Positions 17,449-25,384 of a stretch of DNA of 64,000 bases are shown here, piece after piece. Positions within the stretch are counted from its first letter, which is position 1, and every line of letters begins with the position of its first letter. The translations under genes and the position numbers were made by a program. Below the pieces are notes generated by a model. That model was given only the letters and a program-made list of their open reading frames with translations, was not told the origin of the DNA and did not search any database. This DNA comes from an uncultured Eubacteriales bacterium (GTDB lineage: Bacteria; Bacillota; Clostridia; Oscillospirales; UBA644), in assembly GCA_900547165.1 (NCBI GenBank), contig URFZ01000002.1, positions 1 to 64,000 of the forward strand, in the 5' to 3' direction.

Positions 17449-19329
17449 TCAGTCGTTTGAGGTTCTGACATTTACCATGTCTATCTGAACCTTTAATGCT
17501 TCAAGCATAAGGGAGATGAATTCGGACTTAACCATTGTATGAGGTTGTTCGTTGTCCGCTTCTTCTTCATACTTGTCAACAAGTGCCTTCAATGCTTCAA
17601 GTTTTTCTCTGAACAGGGTAAGGGATTCGTCTGTATACGGATAAGCACCGTCGTCAAGAAGTGCGTCTTCCATATAGTTGTTGAATTCCGTCATATCCGT
17701 AAGCAGAGTTTTTGCCGCATTGTAAACCCCTTCAAGGTTGATGTTGGCAAAACCGGTCGAACCGCTTCCGCCGCCCTGGTTCGGGTCATCGCCGTATTCG
17801 TTGACTCTGATTTCCGAACGGGTCTGTTGCAGCAGATAGGTGGCAGAGATCAGATCCTGATAAAGCCTGTCGAGTTTATCGGCATCCGTGCCTCCCTCGT
17901 TGACATATCCCTCATATGCCGCTTTCGCCGCTTCGAATTTGGCAATGGCGACTTCGAGTCTTTCAACGGTTTCGAGATTAAAAAGATCTCTGTAATCCTT
18001 GATGCTCTTGTTGTAAAAATCCATAACTCTGTTGTATACAGCGTCGTAAAGATTTATATCAAGTTTCTTGGTGAGCAGTTCGTCTCGCGCCGTAACGATT
18101 TCATTGTATGCGGAGCGGAGGAACGCGTCGGAAATCATGTAATCGTTCGCGATTTCGAAATACATGTTGACAACGCCGATGAACTTGTTGTAGTCGGAAG
18201 CGTTGTAGTAACCGAGTTCATTGTCGTAAGAAACGGTATCGATTATCTTTTTTGCCGCGTTTCTGAATTTGTAGCCCACAAACAGAGAGTCTCTGAATTT
18301 AAGGATTTCATTGTCTCTGATCACAAGGGGGTTCATTGAACGCCAAGCATCTTCACCGTATTTTGCGCGGAAGTCCTCGTCATTGAGTTCTTCGGGAGAC
18401 TCAACGGGGTAGTTAACTTTGTTCGTGTCAATGTCAAGCGTGTTTTTGCCCTTGAGATAATATCTATCGTCAACATATTTTCTGAGTTCTTCTGCCGTCA
18501 CGTTGGGGTTATTGTATGCCGCGATAGCGCCCTCAACCCATGTTTTGTAAGCGAGTGTTTCGGGAGAATTCGGGTTCTCTTCGGACGACGCAAGCAGATC
18601 GGGAAGTTCCCAGCCGAAAGGTGCTCTCTTCACCATTGAAATGATGTCAACGGTCTCTTTTGTCATGATGTTAAGATAGAGATATCCGCGAAGGTCATTG
18701 ATCTCCTTGTCGCCTTCAAACGGAACAAGATTGTCGTATGCTGTGTAGTAAGCACTCAGCAACGCCCACATCTCGGAGCGGGAAATCGTAAGTATCGGAG
18801 GGTTGTTGCCTTCGCTTACCGCCGCAATGTTTGCGGCCGCTTCTGCAAGGGCTCTCCAACTTTCTATCGTATAATCTCTTCTCGCAAGTTTTAGGTATCC
18901 CTTTTCCCCGCGTGCCACCTCGTTGTCTATCGCTTTTGTGCGAAGGAATATAGCATTAAGGAACTCGATGTATGCTTTGTCAGGCTCGGTGTATATCTTT
19001 TTGACATCATCCCAGCCGCCGAAAACTTTGAGCAGAAATGCTTCCGCATCTTCAACGGAATCCGTGGAAAGAAGCGCATCAGCCTCTGCTATGAGTTCTT
19101 CAAGTTTTACTGTCGCATCAGATTTTGTCTGCATTCCGGCAGGCATGTTCTGATAGTCGTCTCTCATAACCAGAAGTTCCGCTTGGTTCAAAAATGCGTT
19201 AAGTTCTTTTTTGAGTGTCGCAAGATCCTTACCTGTAACGCTTTCCGCCGAAGAGGAGAGCGTCAGCGCTGCAACAAGAGATATGCAGAGGCAGAGCGAC
19301 AGGATTATTGCAATAATTCTTTTTTTCAT
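17449..19329 (-). CDS. Secreted all-helical protein, paralogue 2 of a tandem pair; function unknown
   Basis: 626 residues with a signal peptide (MKKRIIAIILSLCLCISLV..., cleavage near ALTLSSSAES, residue ~29). The mature part is predicted almost all helical and acidic, in modules of 60-90 residues reminiscent of FIVAR-type three-helix repeats, without LPXTG anchor, dockerin or catalytic motif that I can recognise. It shares its N-terminal half with the protein encoded directly upstream: both have RDDYQNMP.GMQTK.DAT.KLE near residue 60, later the (R/K)R(D/E)(Y)T.(E/D)SW..L helix, and DLRGYLY/RLRGILY. A Gly/Ser-rich spacer (NQGGGSGSTG, ~residue 525) precedes a short C-terminal helical domain. 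Gap to the paralogue is 21 bp: one operon. Confidence 0.78.
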   Translation of the reverse strand: MKKRIIAIILSLCLCISLVAALTLSSSAESVTGKDLATLKKELNAFLNQAELLVMRDDYQNMPAGMQTKSDATVKLEELIAEADALLSTDSVEDAEAFLLKVFGGWDDVKKIYTEPDKAYIEFLNAIFLRTKAIDNEVARGEKGYLKLARRDYTIESWRALAEAAANIAAVSEGNNPPILTISRSEMWALLSAYYTAYDNLVPFEGDKEINDLRGYLYLNIMTKETVDIISMVKRAPFGWELPDLLASSEENPNSPETLAYKTWVEGAIAAYNNPNVTAEELRKYVDDRYYLKGKNTLDIDTNKVNYPVESPEELNDEDFRAKYGEDAWRSMNPLVIRDNEILKFRDSLFVGYKFRNAAKKIIDTVSYDNELGYYNASDYNKFIGVVNMYFEIANDYMISDAFLRSAYNEIVTARDELLTKKLDINLYDAVYNRVMDFYNKSIKDYRDLFNLETVERLEVAIAKFEAAKAAYEGYVNEGGTDADKLDRLYQDLISATYLLQQTRSEIRVNEYGDDPNQGGGSGSTGFANINLEGVYNAAKTLLTDMTEFNNYMEDALLDDGAYPYTDESLTLFREKLEALKALVDKYEEEADNEQPHTMVKSEFISLMLEALKVQIDMVNVRTSND

Positions 19330-19350
19330 GGTCTGATTGCCTCCCTCTCT

Positions 19351-21477
19351 TTATTCGTAGTAATATTCAAGCTGCATGTTGGTCATGTCGAAGTACAGGT
19401 TGTTAAGAGCGTTGAGCAGTTGCTCGTCCGTAACAACTTCCGCATCCGCTTCTTCGGCTGTCTGATAGTTTCCGGCCGCAACGTTCTTCTCGTATGCCGC
19501 TATTCTCGAAACAAGACCTTCAAGTTTTGTTATGTCTTCTCCGAATGTTACCGCATCGTCTTCCTGGAAAGGATACTTTCTGTTTTCGGGGTCATTCGAG
19601 AGATCATTCATGATATCTTTGTAGTACTCTTTTGCTTTTTCAACTATTTGATGTGCCATGTTGAGGATCTGCTGGTCATTGCGGAAGAACCTGATGGTTC
19701 CGTCGCCGTCGTCATCCTCTTCGTGTACGGTGAACGGCATTGTCGCTTTTGCAACAACAAGGTCAACAACTCTCGCTTTTGCTATCTCTGCCCAAAACTT
19801 GTAATCAGAGGAGTCTTTCTTCCCGTTTGCTTCAAGATCCGAAAGTTTCTGCATTGCTTCGATATACAGAAGAAGAACTCTTCTGAATGCGCGGAGTCCG
19901 TCGATGTCGTAAACTTCGGTGTTGAAGTAATCGTCGCTTGTCAGAGACTCTTCATACTGGGCTTTTTCCGTGATGAAGTTTTCTTTGTAGTACTCGATTA
20001 TGGATTTTCCGTAGGAGTCGTAAGCATCAACAAGGTATTGAACCTGAGAAAACTTCTCGTATGCCTTAATGATGTCTTCAAGCGCCATGTAGAATGTGGA
20101 TTCTGTCGCGGTAGGTTCCGAAAGAAGAAGGTCTCCGAGCGCGAATCCGGAAAGGAAATCCGTCCATTTGCTCTGTTCGAAAGCGCCGCCGTTCTGGTTG
20201 TTTTTCTCCGCTTCGTAATACATTACATGCTTGTAGATTCTGTAATTGTTATTCAAGAAAGAACATCTGTTTACATTGTCAAGCAGCTGGTCGCGAAGCA
20301 ACGAATAATTGTAATGATATGTTGTTCTTGCGTAGTCGAAAACGGGATCTCCGTTTTCGTCAAAGACGGGCTGACCGTTTTCTCTCTTCTGAGATTTTTT
20401 CATATATACGGTTCCGCTGAGTTCGTAAAGAGGCTCTGTTCTCTCTTCGCCCGCGGGAAGACCCTGAATGTTTATAACTTCCGCTTCAAGTTCCGCCTCG
20501 GTGTACGGGCTGTCTAACTCGTTGTTCTTCGAGTCGGTCATGAGAAGTTTGAGCGTCAGATAGGGTTTGATGTCTTCTGCCGTCGCGTTCGGATCATTGA
20601 AAGCCTTCTTCGCACCCTCATACCAAGCGCGGGCGTTTTTGAGGGCTTCCTGTTTGTCTCCGAGGTTGAGCGCCTTTCTTACCTTTTGAGCCAATTCCGA
20701 AGTATCGTCGCTGTCAGCTCTGCCGAGAAGTTCGTCGATTGTGAGACCGACGGTCTTTTTGGTGTTGAGCGTGTCGTACAGGATACCTCTGAGTCTGTTC
20801 GTTTCAAGGTCTCCGTCATATTTTACAAGTTGATTTACCAACGCATAATACTCTTGAAGTTTGTAGTATACGGTCGAACGGGAAGCCTCTGCAAGTCCCG
20901 TGTAAGGCTTGCTCGGAAGAACCGTCAAAAACTCAAGTTCAAACCTGTCCATGAACTCGGAAAGTTTATTCCAAGAATCAACGGTGTATTCCTCGCGTTT
21001 GAGAACCGCATACCCTGTTTCTTTGTCCCAGTAAAGAACCTTGTCAAGCGATTTGTAACGCAGCATATATGCGTCCTGGAAATCTCCGTAAGGTTTGTTC
21101 TCGTCCGCAAAAGCGCGGGCTTCTGTGTTCCATTCTCCGAAAAGTCCGATAAGGAAGTTTTCAACGTCCTCATCCGAATACTTTGAGGGGTTTGCAACGA
21201 TATCTGAGCCCTTATCTATCTGCTGTTCGAGTTTGATAGTGGCGTCGCCTTTCGTCTGCATTCCCTCCGGCATGTTCTGGTAGTCGTCTCTGATAATCTG
21301 GCCGTCTGCCGTTGTCAGAAAACTTTTGATTCTGCCTTCCATTTCGGATCTCGACATCGGGCTTCCGAGATCGTCGATGATGATCTGTCTTGCGGCAGAA
21401 GCCGAAAGCGAAATACCCATCATCAGCGATGCGAAAACCGCGACTGCGAGAAGTGCAGATAAAAATCTCTTTTTCAT
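19351..21477 (-). CDS. Secreted all-helical protein, paralogue 1 of a tandem pair; function unknown
   Basis: 708 residues. Signal peptide MKKRFLSALLAVAVFASLMMG... with an SASAA cleavage site near residue 29. Start is ATG 21477 behind a perfect TAAGGAGGA; a reading frame extending 60 codons upstream crosses the promoter and is rejected. The body is helical and acidic, similar to the next gene's product through the N-terminal ~300 residues (the RDDYQNMP block, the SRSTVYYKLQEYYAL/SRSEMWALLSAYYTA helix). It has extra material around residues 380-480 including a QKRENGQPVFDENGDPVFDY loop. I do not recognise a named family; FIVAR-like helical bundles are the closest impression. No wall anchor is seen. 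Confidence 0.78.
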   Translation of the reverse strand: MKKRFLSALLAVAVFASLMMGISLSASAARQIIIDDLGSPMSRSEMEGRIKSFLTTADGQIIRDDYQNMPEGMQTKGDATIKLEQQIDKGSDIVANPSKYSDEDVENFLIGLFGEWNTEARAFADENKPYGDFQDAYMLRYKSLDKVLYWDKETGYAVLKREEYTVDSWNKLSEFMDRFELEFLTVLPSKPYTGLAEASRSTVYYKLQEYYALVNQLVKYDGDLETNRLRGILYDTLNTKKTVGLTIDELLGRADSDDTSELAQKVRKALNLGDKQEALKNARAWYEGAKKAFNDPNATAEDIKPYLTLKLLMTDSKNNELDSPYTEAELEAEVINIQGLPAGEERTEPLYELSGTVYMKKSQKRENGQPVFDENGDPVFDYARTTYHYNYSLLRDQLLDNVNRCSFLNNNYRIYKHVMYYEAEKNNQNGGAFEQSKWTDFLSGFALGDLLLSEPTATESTFYMALEDIIKAYEKFSQVQYLVDAYDSYGKSIIEYYKENFITEKAQYEESLTSDDYFNTEVYDIDGLRAFRRVLLLYIEAMQKLSDLEANGKKDSSDYKFWAEIAKARVVDLVVAKATMPFTVHEEDDDGDGTIRFFRNDQQILNMAHQIVEKAKEYYKDIMNDLSNDPENRKYPFQEDDAVTFGEDITKLEGLVSRIAAYEKNVAAGNYQTAEEADAEVVTDEQLLNALNNLYFDMTNMQLEYYYE

Positions 21478-21585
21478 CTGTTTCCTCCTTAAAAATTGCC
21501 TGAATTTCCGATATGTATCTCCGAAAAGAACGTTTTCCCTTTTCGAAAACAACACATATCGGTCCTTGGTTTTATCCACGCTATC

Positions 21586-21614
21586 ATTATAGTACAAAAG
21601 CATTGAAATTGCAA
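21586..21614 (-). promoter_or_regulatory. Promoter of the tandem secreted-protein operon
   Basis: TTGCAA (complement of 21609-21614), 17 bp, TATAAT (complement of 21586-21591). It leaves a ~100-nt leader before the first gene. Confidence 0.8.
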
Positions 21615-21659
21615 GAGAAAATAAACTTTCGTAAAACTCTTCGTGTAAAATGCACAAAC

Positions 21660-21697
21660 GAAAAAAAGAAAAAAGCGCAATATTAACAATCGCGCTT
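21660..21697 (-). terminator. Likely terminator of the WG-repeat lipoprotein gene
   Basis: AAGCGC (21673-21678) and GCGCTT (21692-21697) with inner ATT/AAT pairing; on the minus strand a T-rich run follows (complement of 21660-21674). It lies ~115 nt beyond the stop at 21815. Confidence 0.65.
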
Positions 21698-21814
21698 CTT
21701 TAATATGTACATTTTTGAGTTGATACCGCGAAAAATTTTGCTCTTTTGTTACTTTTTCTCTCGGTCGAAAAACAGAAAAGAGATGCCCTGAATACGGAAG
21801 CCGATCTTCGTCGT

Positions 21815-23074
21815 TTATCTGATTTTCAAGAATCCGTATTTGTTTCCGTATTTAACAAGGAAATGCCCGTCCGCAGTCGTTTCCATACCGTCGAATTTCG
21901 CTTCGACGACAAGGTTGCCGTGCGTGTCGATTATTCCCCATTTCTCCCCTATGCAAACGGGAGCGAAACCCTCCGCAAAATCTTTTGCGTTGTCGTATTT
22001 CAATTCGATAAACTCCGCACCGTTCTTATCGATAAAACCCCATACCGTCTTTTGGTCTTCCGTTCTTGCCACGCGTGCCAGACCGTCCGCCGTCATATCG
22101 TATGCAAACCTGTAAAGACTCTTCGTCACGGTTTTTCCGTTCGTGTCTATAAACGAATAATCGTATACTGTGGTCGCAACGTTTTCGGACACTCTCGAAA
22201 GCCCGTTTTTGAAGCCGTAAACGTTGTCGTAATTCGCGGAAATGACGGTTTCGCCCTTTGTGTTTATGTAGCCCCACAGATAGACCGCGCCCGTCGAAAC
22301 TCCCTCCGCAGAAGTCGTTCCTCCCGAAATCTTCTCTTTATACGGCGCAAAGCCCTCTGAAAAACTTCCTGTATCGAAAAACTTCGGCTCTATTACAGTT
22401 TTTCCGTCTTCTCCTATATATCCGTTCAAATCGTCGTCTCCGACCTTGAAATTGACCGCGCACAGCCCCTCGGAAAAGTCGTTTGACGTCAGAAAACCGC
22501 TTGCGATCACTTCGCCCTTTGTGTTTATATATGCGTTTGCGTCGTCGATTTCGACTCTTGCGAAGCCGTCGGCAAAAGAACTTGCATCGTCAAAGGTCGT
22601 AACGGTTTTTGTCTCGGTCACTGTGCCGTCCTCCGCAGTTTTTGCGGGAACCGTCACTTCCAGAACATTGCCTTTTGTATCTATGAATTTATAGTAGTTG
22701 CCCTCTTTGACAAGCGCGAATCCGTCCGAAAATTCCGCCGCGGCGGTATACGCTCCGTCGATGACGGTGTTTCCGTTCTTATCTATATAGCCCCATTTTT
22801 CGCCGGAAGAAACGATTGCCGAGCAAAGACCCTCGGAAAACGCTCCCACTGCTTCGAATTTCGGCTCTATCGCAAAGTTTCCGTCCGTGTCGATAAAGCC
22901 CCAGCCCTTGTCTGTTTTGACTGCCGCCAACCCGTCCGAATAGGAGCGTGCGTTAAGATAGTCTACCTTGTCGGCGGAGACTATTTTTTCCGTTTCTATT
23001 TTCGGTGCGGAACAGCCTCCGAGGAGCATCGCCGAAAAAATCACGATGAATACCGCTGCGATAATTTTTTTCAT
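21815..23074 (-). CDS. WG-repeat lipoprotein
   Basis: 419 residues. Signal peptide with lipobox LLGGC (Cys21). The rest is a run of about eight WG (KWG) repeats, each with the pattern '.G.WGYI(D/N)..G...I...(Y/F)....F..G.A.V', for example KTDKGWGFIDTDGNFAIEPKF. WG repeats form beta-rich solenoid-like surfaces; their ligands are mostly unknown. The start ATG 23074 has GAAAGG upstream; a longer open frame crosses the promoter and is rejected. Monocistronic, divergent from the spoU operon. Confidence 0.9.
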   Translation of the reverse strand: MKKIIAAVFIVIFSAMLLGGCSAPKIETEKIVSADKVDYLNARSYSDGLAAVKTDKGWGFIDTDGNFAIEPKFEAVGAFSEGLCSAIVSSGEKWGYIDKNGNTVIDGAYTAAAEFSDGFALVKEGNYYKFIDTKGNVLEVTVPAKTAEDGTVTETKTVTTFDDASSFADGFARVEIDDANAYINTKGEVIASGFLTSNDFSEGLCAVNFKVGDDDLNGYIGEDGKTVIEPKFFDTGSFSEGFAPYKEKISGGTTSAEGVSTGAVYLWGYINTKGETVISANYDNVYGFKNGLSRVSENVATTVYDYSFIDTNGKTVTKSLYRFAYDMTADGLARVARTEDQKTVWGFIDKNGAEFIELKYDNAKDFAEGFAPVCIGEKWGIIDTHGNLVVEAKFDGMETTADGHFLVKYGNKYGFLKIR

Positions 23075-23118
23075 AACATTCGAACCTTTCGGAATAATTA
23101 TGGGTTTGATTTTATTGA

Positions 23119-23147
23119 AGTATAACACAGTTTTTCTCCGATTGCAA
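23119..23147 (-). promoter_or_regulatory. Promoter of the WG-repeat lipoprotein gene
   Basis: TTGCAA (23142-23147), 17-bp spacer, TATACT (complement of 23119-23124) on the minus strand, about 45 nt above the start codon. The 317-bp gap 23075-23391 holds this and the oppositely directed promoter at 23302-23330, and nothing else recognised. Confidence 0.75.
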
Positions 23148-23301
23148 CAGTCGTCGGATTTTTTTTGCGCAATGTTTTTCAATTTTTCGTATATATAAAA
23201 TATATTGTTTTTTTGCATCAGACTGCGGCGCGGCTTCCGAAAAAAATAATATCCCATAGGGATATTCGGAAACCGAACAAAAAAAATTCGGTTCTTACCT
23301 A

Positions 23302-23330
23302 TTGACCTTTTTTGCTTTTGGTGATATATT
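23302..23330 (+). promoter_or_regulatory. Promoter of the spoU-dprA-topA superoperon
   Basis: TTGACC (23302-23307), 17 bp, TATATT (23325-23330). First gene starts at 23392 after AGGAGG. Confidence 0.75.
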
Positions 23331-23391
23331 ATGATGTATGTCAGCGCAGAATGACCCTGCGCGGAACAGGCGAAAAAGGAGGACGATATGT

Positions 23392-24138
23392 ATGGGATGC
23401 TCTTTGTTAAAGATAACTTCCAGACAAAATGAAACAGTAAAAAAAATCGTTCGTTTGCGCTCCTGTCCGTCTGCCGAGGGCTTTCTTGTCGAGGGTGCAA
23501 GATTCGTTACGGAAATTGCTACGGAAAACATTCTGGAAGTATTTTCCACCTGCCCTGACGAATTTTCGGATTTTCTCGAAAAACTCGGCGATACTTCGAT
23601 TTATGAGGTCACCGAGCCTGTAATGGAAAAACTTTGCGGCGTTGTCGGTACTCAAAAACTGTGCGCAGTTGTTTCGAAGAAAAATCCCGAAAGACCGAAC
23701 CGCCTTGTTTTGCTTGACGGCGTTCGCGATCCCGGAAATGCGGGTACGATAATCCGCACCGCCGCGGCATTCGGATTCGGCTGCATATTTTCCGACGACA
23801 GCGCAAACCCGTTCTCCGAAAAGGTCGTTCGCAGCACAGCGGGGGCTCTTATTACCGCTTATGTCGAGCGCGTAAAACTTTCGGAAGCTATTTCCTCTCT
23901 TAAAGCCGAGGGCTTTGCCGTCGTTTCGTCCGAACTCGATGAAACTGCGCGAAAACTTTCGGACTTCCCGAACAACATCGAAAAAATTGCTCTGATAGTG
24001 GGCAACGAGGGGCAGGGCGTAAGTCCCGCCGTGTCCGCGGCTGCGGATGAAAAACTGTATATTCCGATTAAAAATACAAATTCTCTGAATGCGGCGGTTG
24101 CCGCCGCGATAATGATGCATTATTTTTCGGAGGTGTGA
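23392..24138 (+). CDS. TrmH/SpoU-family RNA 2'-O-methyltransferase
   Basis: 248 residues. SPOUT methyltransferase with an N-terminal substrate-binding domain (KITSRQNETVKKIVRLR..., FLVEGARFV) and the three SpoU motifs: LDGVRDPGNAGTIIRTAAAFG (~residues 105-125), ALIVGNEGQGVS (~195-207) and IPIKNTNSLNAAVAAAI near the C-terminus. It should methylate a ribose in 23S rRNA or tRNA with SAM; the target is not decided by sequence. ATG 23392 lies 8 nt after AGGAGG. The ribosome site of dprA lies inside its last codons. Confidence 0.9.
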   Translation: MGCSLLKITSRQNETVKKIVRLRSCPSAEGFLVEGARFVTEIATENILEVFSTCPDEFSDFLEKLGDTSIYEVTEPVMEKLCGVVGTQKLCAVVSKKNPERPNRLVLLDGVRDPGNAGTIIRTAAAFGFGCIFSDDSANPFSEKVVRSTAGALITAYVERVKLSEAISSLKAEGFAVVSSELDETARKLSDFPNNIEKIALIVGNEGQGVSPAVSAAADEKLYIPIKNTNSLNAAVAAAIMMHYFSEV

Positions 24139-24141
24139 GAT

Positions 24142-25311
24142 TTGAACGAAAGAAACGCGGCTGTCTGCCTTTGGCTCTGGGATGTTCTCGGCTTTGACAT
24201 GAAGAAGACAGCGGACTTTCTTCTGACGTTTCCCGACCCTGTTGCGGGGTATGAACTCGCGGTTCGCGGAGAACTCGATCCCGAGATCTTTCCTTGCAGA
24301 GATCTTGAAAAGGTGACTGCAAAAAATCTTGATTCATACGCTTCCGATTTGAAATATTATGCAGATAAAAATATTGATGTAATCACCTTTTATGATAAAG
24401 AGTACCCGATGAATCTCGCACTTTCGGAAACTCCGCCTCCCGTCCTTTTCGTTCGCGGCAAAATTCCCGAAACGTATAAAAAACCGTCCGTTTCTCTTGT
24501 CGGAACAAGAGCCTGTACACCGTCGGGCGCGAAGTTCTGCGCGCGTATGGCTTACGGGCTTGCGCTGCACGGCTTTGCCGTCGCAAGCGGCATATCCGAA
24601 GGTATAGAATCTTTTGCTCTCGCAGGCGCATTACAGGCTCCGTCGGCAACTCCGACAGCGGTCGTTCCGACATCTTTGGATAAAATATATCCGCGCGAAA
24701 GTGAGTATTTATGCGATTTCGTTGCGGAGCGCGGTGCGGCTATAAGCGTGTTTCCGTCCGACGCAAAAGTTCCTATACGAATGACGTTTACCGTCGCAAA
24801 TTACGTTCTTGCCGCGATAAGCCACGGCACGATACTTTTCGAGGCGTCTCCGAGCAGCGGCAGTCTGTCTGCCGTAAAAGCGGCAAAAAGACAGGGCAAA
24901 CTTCTGTTTGCCGTGCCCGGTCAGCCCGGAAACCATGCATCCGATGCGGCGAACGAACTGATTAAAAAGGGCGCCCGCGTATGCACGGGACTCAACGATG
25001 TGATAGATACCTATAATGAAGTATATTCGCCTCTTTTCGGAGGAAAAATAGAGAAACTCAAACAGTCGAATGTTACCAAACAGCGGCAGTCTCTCAAAAA
25101 GCGAGAAAAGGATGAACAGGGAAAGTTGCTTGCCGCGCTTGACGAAACGGAAAGAAGAGTCCTTTCGGGACTTACGTCTCCGAAACCCGTAGACGCGCTT
25201 TGCGACGAACTTGATATTTCTTTTCCCGAGATAGCGACGGCGTTGCAGTCGCTTGAATTGCAGGGACTTGTCAAAAACACGGAGGACGGTTACGTCTCTT
25301 CCGTCGGATAA
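24142..25311 (+). CDS. dprA: DNA-processing protein DprA (divergent)
   Basis: 389 residues with the DprA architecture: N-terminal SAM-like helices (1-95), a Rossmann domain (VSLVGTRACTPSG at ~118-129; SGISEGIESFALAGAL at 149-164; LFEASPSSGSLSAVKAA; KLLFAVPGQPGNH) and a C-terminal winged helix (~325-389). DprA loads RecA on incoming single-stranded DNA in transformation. Two motifs are unusual: the normally GID-containing GxAxGID is GISEGIE, and the FPxRNR segment that contacts DNA reads TFTVANYV (~215-222). Start is TTG 24142 with CGGAGG upstream. It sits in the common Firmicutes dprA-topA-trmFO order. Confidence 0.85.
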   Translation: MNERNAAVCLWLWDVLGFDMKKTADFLLTFPDPVAGYELAVRGELDPEIFPCRDLEKVTAKNLDSYASDLKYYADKNIDVITFYDKEYPMNLALSETPPPVLFVRGKIPETYKKPSVSLVGTRACTPSGAKFCARMAYGLALHGFAVASGISEGIESFALAGALQAPSATPTAVVPTSLDKIYPRESEYLCDFVAERGAAISVFPSDAKVPIRMTFTVANYVLAAISHGTILFEASPSSGSLSAVKAAKRQGKLLFAVPGQPGNHASDAANELIKKGARVCTGLNDVIDTYNEVYSPLFGGKIEKLKQSNVTKQRQSLKKREKDEQGKLLAALDETERRVLSGLTSPKPVDALCDELDISFPEIATALQSLELQGLVKNTEDGYVSSVG

Positions 25312-25384
25312 AATCACAAAATAACGAGTGTAACGGGAGGTTTTCCTCTCTCAACTTCCGTATTTATAAAGGAGAAAACGACAC

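Noticed and set aside
23075..23500. Long N-terminal extension of the WG-repeat lipoprotein
   Set aside because: It crosses the gene's own promoter and the opposite promoter; the lipoprotein signal peptide starts at 23074.
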